Of a DNA stretch of 64,000 nucleotides, positions 56,242-64,000 are shown piece after piece. The stretch's first letter is position 1, and each line of letters begins with the position of its first letter. The stretch comes from Tigriopus japonicus (taxonomy: Eukaryota; Arthropoda; Copepoda; Harpacticoida; Harpacticidae). The notes under the pieces are model-generated. The model saw only the letters and a program-made list of their open reading frames with translations. It was not told the origin of the DNA and ran no database searches. Made by a program: the position numbers and the translations under genes. The stretch is taken from the NCBI GenBank assembly GCA_010645155.1, contig CM021314.1:2426254-2490253 (forward strand). Reading direction: 5' to 3'.

Positions 56242-58528
56242 TAGGGACGGGCAAATAGTGTAAAAAGATTTTTGGTAACATAAACCCATTTTTCTGCACT
56301 TTTGCGCTTTTCACCTTTATTTGCACTTTTTATTTACGTTTTTGGCCAAAATTGACAAATTGTTAAGAAAATGTAGTGGCTTTTGAAAGAATTTTTAGTT
56401 TCAAGATCAAATTTTGAACTAGTCGAAAAAAGCTTGCATTTGCAATCAACCATTCTTAGCACCTTGAAGAAATATGTGCAATTCCGACGCAAATCTCACA
56501 CTTTATTCACCATCTTGGCTTTAACTTTAACATCCTGTTTACTTAACTAAAGATTAGACAAAAGAATCCCATTGCATGCAAGCAACAAATAGCAAACCTA
56601 AAGAAACTCATGTTATGGTAATGGAAGGATCTACTAACAATATAGATTGCAGAATTAGGTTTGCTGCCTACAAAGATTGCTATTTCTAAGAAAAAGGCCG
56701 TTATAAACTCAAAATCATCAAGCTAAGGATACATCAATGTAGCAGTACACATTGTTTAATTGACTTGGAGATATTACTTTTAAGTTCCAAAAGTATTTTA
56801 GAACAGTTTTGATGTGATGAGACAATAGGTCAGATGTTTTGTGTATTCCAAGGTGTGCTAGCAAAGTTGACTTTGAGGCAACTTCAAGGCAGTTTCAGCC
56901 GTTTTGTTGATAGCATAAGCTTTCTTGAATCAGAAGTACACCAAGCAACTCATGAAAAAGAGAAGTGTACCACCAGTGCCAAGGTGCAACAAGTAAATAC
57001 GTCAACAATTTTCCAACGCTCATATGTTTAGCATGCACAAACATGTGCTAGTTCCATTGACTTCAAGTAAACTTCTAGCAAGCTGGGTCGCTATTTGGGC
57101 TTAGCATCAGGTTTAATTGATGAGAAGTTCTCCGAGAAGCACGCTTAGAGAGGAGCATTCCAACGTTGTGGAAGCACTCCCATTTGAATACTTCAACGCT
57201 GATCAATCGAACTGCAAGCGAACTTCATTCCAGTGTTTCCTTAAATTAGCTGCCAAAATTTGCATGCTGCTGTGAGATCAATCAATGTTTTGAGTTGAAT
57301 GGAGTAATATGAAATAAAGAAGGAGAAATGTGGAATAGCTGAACCAGCGGGCAATTAGTGTTTCGAGAGGATGAATTTACGATCATAGATGTAGAGGCAC
57401 TTCTAGGTTAGAATGAGAGACTTACTTTTCAAAATGGCAGCTGTCTCAACAAAACCAGCCAATTGAACTACGAAGTGTACTAACAAGTACACTTTCTAGA
57501 GTTGCCATCAAAACATATGCTCACACCATTTACTTGAACTGGACGATTCATATTGCGTTTGGCACGATTTGTCAAAATTGCAACCAACAAACTATCAGAG
57601 TGCTACAAGTTCAAATTGAATTAGTATATGAAATCACTGAATGCGATTTGGTTGGGTTGCAGAAATCTTCAAAGGAGTTGTGTTTATAAAGTTAATGAAA
57701 AGTTTACTCTCAAGTAGACTTTGGAACATACCTTCAAGTAAACTAGCAAGCATTCCAAGACCAATACAACCAAAACATATGACCTATTGAATGCCACATT
57801 TGAAATTGAGTTCTGGTAATTAGGCCATAGGCCAAATGTTGAAGTAATGTCACTAAAAACATGCTTAAAACACATTTAAGACTATTTTCTTTGATGCAAT
57901 TGCTAGGCACACGTGGGTATTTTTCTGTTCAATTTTCAATGTCTATTTTTGAACAACTTGAAGGACAAAAACGGAGTAATGTAAAGCCATATAAAACAAA
58001 TGCTAAATATATTTCGACAATATTTTAGGTACATACATCCACGAGACCACCTTAGGAATGAAAAATTCAGAAGATTGTTGACAAGATTATTTTTCTTGAC
58101 TTTACATCCTTTTGGCTAGTGACCTAATTAATAGAACTCTTTTACTTGTGCGACATTGCCTCTTCACCTCAAACTAGTCTCAAATGTCTTTTGAACTTGT
58201 AAATGACTTCTCCTGCTAAATTAGGAGCCGTGGGTACTCCATGAATGACGTTTTAAGTCCAAATGCAAGTTACTTGCTTTTTTGACATTTATTTGCTCTT
58301 TTTTGTCATTTATTTGCTCTTTCTTGACACTTATTTGCTCTTTTTGACATTTATTTGCTCTTTTATTGACATTTATTTGCTCTTTTTTCGACATTTATTT
58401 GCTCTTTTTTGACATTTATTTGCACTTTCAGCATTTTTCTGCACTTTGTTTTGCACTTTTGGGCACATTTTTTTGCAACTTTTGGTAACTAAAAGGGTAA
58501 GATTATTTGCACTTTCTGCCCGTCCCTA
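56242..58528. mobile_element. hAT-type non-autonomous transposon, copy A2
   Basis: Same TIR as A1 (TAGGGACGGGCA) in the opposite orientation, with a perfect 8-bp duplication GTCATCAC (56234-56241 and 58529-58536). It is enlarged by a TA-flanked element at 56828-57784; without it the length is about 1330 bp, against about 1300 bp for A1. The minisatellite of about 20-bp units is at 58270-58430. Confidence 0.9.
56828..57784. mobile_element. Tc1/mariner-type non-autonomous element nested in A2
   Basis: Left end GGTCAGATGTTTTG, inverse of the right end GGTCATATGTTTTG, flanked by TA on both sides (56826-56827 and 57785-57786). Copy A1 lacks this segment, which shows the insertion. Similarity between the ends continues imperfectly (TTCCAAG, GCTAGCAA blocks). 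No transposase is recognised in its 957 bp. Confidence 0.72.
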
Positions 58529-58729
58529 GTCATCACTCAAGATCACTCCACATACTATCTTTGAACCAGGGTGCTTATTTTTCTCCCCTGACCTCTTCCT
58601 GGTCCTTTGGATGAATCAGATGTACAATCCAAGCGTGTTGGCAATCTCTCTGTTGGTTATTTTGGCCTTTGAATTCACAAGGGCCATTACAACGGCGCAA
58701 TTTCGTTGCTCCTCATTGAATTCAACCAT

Positions 58730-59727
58730 CTCTAGTTGGTGGTATGAGGAATTCATCGTGGATTTGCGACTAATGTATGTGTAATAATTGTTTTAAGGAG
58801 ACGAGAAAATAAGCCCTTTTTAACTCCACGGAATCACAAGAGCCACCCACAAAGGCAAAAAGCCATCTTTGGGTACATTTTTCTAATATTTTGATGGAAA
58901 AATACTCGAGTAAAGCAGACGTCCTCATTTTGTTTCCTAGACCATCATGGCTGACTGAGAATTCAGTCTGACTACGTTGCAACAGATTCAAAACATTTCT
59001 GTAGTCCAATACAGAAAGCCGGAGGTAACCAACAGTGTCCATGATTAAGCAAAACAAAAAGCGAACACTTACGTAAAACTATGTCTTTATTTCCTAAACT
59101 TTTCAGGTTACCAAAAGATCGTTTCATGATTTAGAAATCTTTTGGAAAATTTGAATGTCGCATAACTAGTCTGCATTTGGCCACCCTAAGACAATTTCTA
59201 TGTCTTGTTGATTTCGAGAAAGCCTGAAGACATGAGATAAAATATTTAAAAAAAAAATGTCAATTTTGAGTGGCACAGGAATTTGAAAAAAATCCTCCGA
59301 ACTCTCTGTGATCCAGGTGAATGATTTATCGTAATGACAGTCATTGCTAACAGCCTTCCTCTTCAAATCTCTTCAATGCTGACGTGTGTGACCTGCCCTA
59401 CGGGCAGGGCATGGGGCATGCCCTTTATGGGGCAGCTAATTCCAACTCCCTAACAGACCGATGCTTTTATCAGACATGACTTTTCCCCACACGGGTTTTC
59501 TCTTTTTTTTTACTTTTACATGGAATGAATGACATTCTGTGTACCAGTTAAAATCGGTAATAAATGGATACAAGACTTTTTAACCAGCGAGTTTGGGAAA
59601 AAGAGACTTTATGAAGTCAAAAGCTTTGGCAAATGCATGTGTAACTGATTTTAAAAAATTCCCAATTTGATTTTCCTCATGGTAGGGCCAATTGAAATCC
59701 TAAATAAATTGTTCGGTTCCCATACAA
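58730..59727. other. No gene seen
   Basis: No recognisable domain. A short GC-rich palindromic run (CTGCCCTACGGGCAG) lies near 59395-59410. The right terminus of the mariner relic should be within the first 100 bp but was not identified. Confidence 0.4.
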
Positions 59728-60643
59728 CTCCCCCAACACTGATCTCCCCCTGTAGGTTTGCACCAGGTGATCTCCGCCAAGGTAAACTCCCCCAGCACTT
59801 ATCTCCACCAAGGTTAACTCCCCCAACAATCAACTCCGCCAACATTGAACTCCGCCACGGTAAACTCCACCAGGGTTAACTCCCCCAACAATCATCTCCG
59901 CCAACAGTGATTTCCCCCACGGTAAACTCCGCCACGGTAAACTCCGCCACGGTAAACTCCGCCACGGTAAACTCCGCCACGGTAAACTCCGCCACGGTAA
60001 ACTCCCTCTTGGTAAACTCCCCCAAAAGTGATTTCCGCCAAGGCAAAGTCCACCCCAAGAAACCCCGCCTCAGAAAACTCTAACATGAGAAACTTCTGGG
60101 TTATTGTGCCATTATAGCGCTGATGAATCAATGAACTTGACACAACACTCACCCAAAGTCCCTGGGTAGGTCGTGAATGGATTTGGTAAACATATAGTTG
60201 GTTTTTAATGGTCTCAGTGTAAGGATGAGAAGTGATCTTTCTAACAAAAGGAAATTTGAAAAGGGTGGAGTTTATTTTGTCGCGGCTGATACAATGGCGC
60301 AATTTCTTTTGGTGGAAATCATTAGCAGGTGAGTGGCGGAATTTACCGTGGCGGAGTTTGCCGTGGCGGAGTTTACCGTGGTGGAGTTTACCGTGGTGGA
60401 GTTTACCATGGCGGAGTTTACCATGGCGGAGTTTCCCGTGGTGGAGTTTACCGTGGGGGAAATCACTGTTGGCGGAGATGATTGTTGGGGGAGTTAACCC
60501 TGGTGGAGTTTACCGTGGCGGAGTTCAATGTTGGCGGAGTTGATTGTTGGGGGAGTTAACCTTGGTGGAGATAAGTGCTGGGGGAGTTTACCTTGGCGGA
60601 GATCACCTGGTGCAAACCTACAGGGGGAGATCAGTGTTGGGGG
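59728..60643. mobile_element. Foldback-like element J with 15-bp repeat arms
   Basis: Arms of about 300 bp (roughly 59730-60030 and 60340-60643) are inverse copies, near-identical over the outer ~200 bp (CCCCCAACACTGATCTCCCC and inverse). The inner parts of both arms are tandem 15-bp units, consensus GGCGGAGTTTACCGT, six or more per arm. Read outward from the centre, one frame of each arm gives repeated AEFTV, ending GEITVGGDDCWGS and a stop. The roughly 300-bp centre is unique. No target duplication was seen. Confidence 0.72.
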
Positions 60644-60821
60644 AAAGAGATGGCCACCAAATTGTTCATCCTATTATTTTGCAATTGCGCCCGTTTGGTT
60701 ACGCCCTCTTTATGGTTTACTACTCAATATATTATCATATGGTCAAAATAAAAATGTGTTTTTTACTATTTGAGTGATCACGTCACATTTTGGGATTTCT
60801 TAATGGCAATTGAGAAAATGA

Positions 60822-60996
60822 CCTCTCTCAGGGAAACTTTTAGACGCTAATCCACACCCACAGACGGAGAACCAAACTGATACCGGACACGAGATTGCCT
60901 ATCGGAAATGATTCGGAAGATGTGATGGCTGGCTTCGCTGGCCGGGCGAGGCTCAAACCTCCGACCCTAGCACCCACAATCAAAAAAAAAAAAAAA
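60822..60996 (+). repeat. 5'-truncated SINE copy in K2
   Basis: Starts CCTCTCTCAGGGAAACTTTT and ends in a run of about 15 A. It matches the body of the full-length SINE at 62481-62718 (opposite strand) but lacks the tRNA-like head, as expected for truncated reverse transcription. It interrupts the K2 sequence. Confidence 0.78.
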
Positions 60997-61452
60997 TTGG
61001 TCAGATTTCGTTAACGTAATGATAATACCATTAACATTGCTTTTAAGAGTTATAAATTTCATAGCATTTCAGAAAAGAGTCCGAAAAATTTTGTTTCTTG
61101 GCATCAATAAAATTTCAATTTTGTCAACAAATTACAATCTAAAACGCGTTCTAAGTGCTACAAACGAAAATTTATGAAGGAAAGTCAAAATGGTGGCATT
61201 CCGTTTTTCTTCGAGAACTTTTGTCATGAAATGTGTATCAAAAGATAAAAGTTGAAAAACAAAACTGAAGAATTGACCATTTGAGGCATTCCTTGATGAT
61301 TACTTCAGCATGATTGACTACTTATGGACTTAAGGTTGTTAGTAAAAAGAAATTTGGCGAAAATCTGGCGATTTTTCAAATGAGGTGGCGAATTCTGGCG
61401 AATTTCGGTGGCAAATCTGGCGATAAGAGTCGTCGAAGACCTGGCAACCCTG
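60997..61452. mobile_element. Right part of hAT-like element K2
   Basis: Homologous to 54,690-55,104 of K1 (blocks such as AACATTGCTTT, AAAACGCGTTC and GTTTTTCTTCGAGAACTTTT), ending ACCTGGCAACCCTG. The similarity continues left of the SINE to about 60,710. The left terminus is not identified and may have been lost to element J. Confidence 0.65.
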
Positions 61453-62406
61453 ACTCCTACCTTTTTTGACTCCAGATGGTTTCTCACAAATTCTGACGCA
61501 GCAAATCGTTACCCAAGGGAGTAAAATTTTATTTGCAATGCTTCTTTTGCCCCATGGTTTAATTTGTCACTTTAGCTGTACCTGAAAAGGGTTGGTGGAT
61601 TTTTCACTTGGCCTTTTTCTTTACTTTCGGTCTATTTCTGTGTTGCATGGGTGAAGTGATTTACTCATACGTAATCTCAACTTTTCACATTCAAAAGACC
61701 TGCCTTTGTTTGTTTTTTTACTATTCCAACGTTGAAACGTTTGAAGTTGGCGATTGAAATAATGCAGTATTTTTGCAACTCGGGGGATGAATACGCCAAA
61801 TCCTTTCAAGTTTCAAAGACAACAACTAAGTTCAAGTTCTTCAAAAAATGATTTTAACCCAAGTTTGAAATAGACGCCTGTAGATGGCGTGAGGTCAAGT
61901 AAAGAGAAAAATCTTGTTGACTTTTGACCCCTCTTTTGCACCGACTGTTGACGATTTTTAACAGCTTGGTTTAAAATCCTTCACAGAGTTGCATTTGTTC
62001 GTTGTCCCGAAACTAAAAGGATTACCTCCACGTTCATAATATTATTAATAATATTCTTTCAAGGCTCCTTGGTTGGGGGGGGGGGTCAAATGATGTCCCG
62101 AATTGTGTATCTAAACCCTGTCTAAACTAATAGTTCGTGAAGGCTCACGTACTTATGTCAAATCTAGAGCGCTCTAGTCATATCGAGATTTCTTATTCGA
62201 AACAATGTTCATGAAAAATTGGTTCACACGCTGAATCGGAAATGGGACGCGATTTGTACGATACTGAGTACAATTGACGAAACATTATTATTTTTAGTTC
62301 CTTTGTCAGTCTGTCTGTTCCTACCATCACGCAGCCATCTTTACACAGACAAGAACCCAACTCGACCCTTTGCTAGACGGATTAAAAATGTGTGCGTGGT
62401 TGTTAT

Positions 62407-62865
62407 TAGGAGTGGGTGAAAAGCCGGTGTCGGTGTCGAGGTGTCGTCTAAATTACCGTCTTGGTGTCGAACCTGGCCTGTTTTTTTTTTGTTTTTGAAC
62501 TGTGGGTTCTTCTAGGGTTGGAGGTTTGATCCTCGCCCGGCCAGCAAAGCCAACCATTCCGATAGGCAATATCTTTTCCGGTATCAGATTGGTTCTCCGT
62601 CTGTGGGTGTGTAATAGCGTCTAAAAGTTTTCCTGAGAGAGGTCAGGGAGGAGAATCGAACTTGGGACCTCTCTCACTTCAGGAAACTGCGCTGACTATG
62701 ACACCACGTCTACTCCCCAGATGTGTCGATACCTGCAAGGTTTCGTGCATTTTTCTAAAAATACCAGATGATTACTCTCACCACCGTTGTCGGTGTCGAC
62801 TTTAGCAATTTAACCGTTTACGGTGTCGGCGTCGATGCCGAAAATGCCTGTGTCACCCATCCCTA
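62407..62865. mobile_element. hAT-like MITE D, GGTGTCG-rich, carrying a SINE
   Basis: Ends TAGGAGTGGGTGA and, inverse from the right, TAGGGATGGGTGA. Flanks GTTGTTAT (62399-62406) and GCTGTTAT (62866-62873) agree at 7 of 8. Both ends consist of GGTGTCG and GTCGATG words. The SINE at 62481-62718 accounts for about half of its length. Confidence 0.75.
62481..62718 (-). repeat. tRNA-derived SINE, full-length copy
   Basis: On the minus strand it starts GGGGAGTAGACGTGGTGTCA with a box A-like TGGTGTCATAG and has a clear box B (GTTCGATTC) about 50 bp later. The body and an A-rich tail (plus-strand T-run at 62481-62490) follow. It shares its body with 60822-60996. The head does not fold as a complete tRNA, so this is a SINE and not a tRNA gene. 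Confidence 0.78.
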
Positions 62866-62873
62866 GCTGTTAT

Positions 62874-63831
62874 GAAGCTGTTTGTTGTACTCCTCTCCTC
62901 AACCATAGTACAGTCTCTCTGAGTCCAACAGGCCAGGAACCTCGGATCAAAGGACGCGAACTTCAGCTGACGCGTATTCCAAAACGGCCCAAGAAACGTG
63001 TGGCTCTGCTGTGAATCTGAACAAAATTGCCAAAAGACAAACCAAAAAGGTGTTTCATGGCAAACATCTCTCTAGAAAAAGTTGCATTATAAGATAGCGC
63101 TCCTTTTCCTACCATCGATTTTGATTATGAAGCCCTCTTACCCCAGGAATATGTCAAAACCAGGAATCTACAAAACAATATCTCGGACACTAAGACTGGA
63201 GCTGAATGTAATTAATGTACTCAGATACAATTTCATGAAAATTAGACATCTGCTTGGTGAAATATGTCTCTGTTATTAACATAGAAGCTCACAGCTACAG
63301 TACACACATGTCCTGTAAAAATAATTCATTTGGCAAAAAATGTTTCCAGTCAACTTAATATGGTCTGAAATGCTAGAAATCAATCAAATGCCAAATATCA
63401 AAATTTATCAAATTTAACAATATCAAAAAAAAAAAAAAAAAAAGGCCAAAGAGATGAAGCATTACATTGACCAATTTCTTTATCACATTATTGTTGAGTT
63501 TTTTTGGTTATTCCCTCTGAATGCCTGCTCATGCAGAATGCAGTAAGGAATAGGTCACATTTATGGAGCACAATATTTTTCACGTTGATGGTGCTGTTAG
63601 TTACCTTCATTCTGAAACCATTGGTACTGCAGGATAGGTTGAATGAAAAGGATTGATTAGTGGTGGAAAGTAATCTACCCAAAAAATGGGATGCATTTAG
63701 TCATCCTTAAGACAGAGACATATGCAAATGCTGGAATAATGTCTAAACAATTCATGCACTGAATTTGAATAAAATAGTGAAAATTGAGTCCATTATACCT
63801 CCCTTTTGTTAGTTCACTGACATCGTTTCAG
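62874..63831. other. No gene seen; A-run at 63428-63443
   Basis: Several short frames exist, but none has a domain or convincing splice context. An uninterrupted adenine run of about 16 lies near 63428. Confidence 0.4.
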
Positions 63832-63923
63832 GCTCTCAGAAACAACAACAAATAGCTGTCTTCGCATCCTCTTCTGAACGTGTATCCATGACTAGGCTTG
63901 TTGCACGACTCGCTCTGACCCAG
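63832..63923 (+). CDS. Possible exon of a gene running off the window
   Basis: A 92-bp segment follows a pyrimidine-rich acceptor (CATCGTTTCAG) and ends CAG before GTACTC, with one open frame (SQKQQQIAVFASSSERVSMT, then RLVARLALTQ). GC content is higher than its surroundings. No family is recognised, and such acceptor/donor pairs arise by chance. Confidence 0.2.
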
Positions 63924-64000
63924 GTACTCTTTTTGAGAACGGCATTGCCAAAATTGTAGGGATCCTTGAGCCAAATAATGGATTAAATAATGCCAAAATG

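Larger units (their letters stand above)
55866..58729 (-). pseudogene. Mariner transposase relic split by hAT copy A2
   Basis: The N-terminal part (58729-58537) reads MVEFNEEQRNCAVVMALVNS and NREIANTLGL, a mariner-type DNA-binding start. The C-terminal part (56241-55866), in changing frames, includes MPPHITETRLRVNTG, then YDFTPKDTW and NMKTKALTTWFDVRTKAVVK up to a stop. The order and wording match the mariner/maT family. The middle of the catalytic domain is partly lost, with stops and frame changes. The split coincides exactly with the A2 insertion and its TSD GTCATCAC. Confidence 0.82.

Noticed and set aside
59892..60543. CRISPR-like or protein-coding repeat array
   Set aside because: The repeats are directly contiguous 15-bp units without unique spacers, in a eukaryotic sequence; best explained as the arms of a foldback element.
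62640..62718. tRNA gene on the minus strand
   Set aside because: Box B is good, but the stems do not pair as a complete tRNA and the segment continues into a repeated body with an A-tail, so it is a SINE head.
62823..63014. Small secreted peptide gene
   Set aside because: A signal-peptide-like start at 62873 (MKLFVVLLSSTIVQSL) meets a stop after 16 codons; the basic C-terminal residues are in another frame.

Overview
This is a 64 kb stretch of animal nuclear DNA. Genes are split by GT/AG introns and have AATAAA poly(A) signals. The space between them is AT-rich and crowded with DNA-transposon debris. An ionotropic receptor (IR, a protostome chemosensory family) together with mariner and hAT remnants suggests an arthropod, plausibly a crustacean such as a copepod. 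The species cannot be fixed from sequence alone.

Layout. 0-8.4 kb holds no host gene; it is a field of hAT-type elements, several bounded by 8-bp target-site duplications (TSDs) and one nested inside another. 8.4-13.7 kb (minus) is a two-exon ionotropic receptor whose single intron is almost entirely transposon-derived. 14.1-36.5 kb (minus) is a complete 12-exon kinesin-5 (Eg5/KIF11/BimC) gene that I could join in frame to about 1109 codons. Its 7.1-kb intron 4 contains two intact genes on the opposite strand: a small sushi-like single-pass membrane protein and a WDR37 homologue. Intron 5 contains a short same-strand ORF with a C-terminal membrane segment. Just upstream of kinesin-5 lies a 1,175-bp almost perfect palindrome (36997-38171). 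38-44 kb has AT-rich repeats and no recognisable gene. 44.8-52.8 kb (plus) is the alpha subunit of succinyl-CoA ligase (SUCLG1), with a tandemly duplicated exon 3. The two copies have the same length and phase and differ at 11 of 74 residues, which suggests mutually exclusive splicing. Its last intron carries a piggyBac-like MITE and a decayed non-LTR reverse transcriptase. 53-63 kb is again transposon territory: a mariner transposase relic split by a hAT element that was itself split by a TA-flanked element, a foldback element made of 15-bp repeats, two copies of a tRNA-derived SINE, and more hAT MITEs.

The host genes (mitotic motor, TCA-cycle enzyme, WD40 scaffold, chemoreceptor) share no pathway; they are linked by position only. 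The most unusual items are the duplicated SUCLG1 exon, the long palindrome, the genes nested in kinesin-5, and the readable transposon stratigraphy. I found no previously undescribed multi-gene system. All protein names rest on motifs and family knowledge, without database searches.
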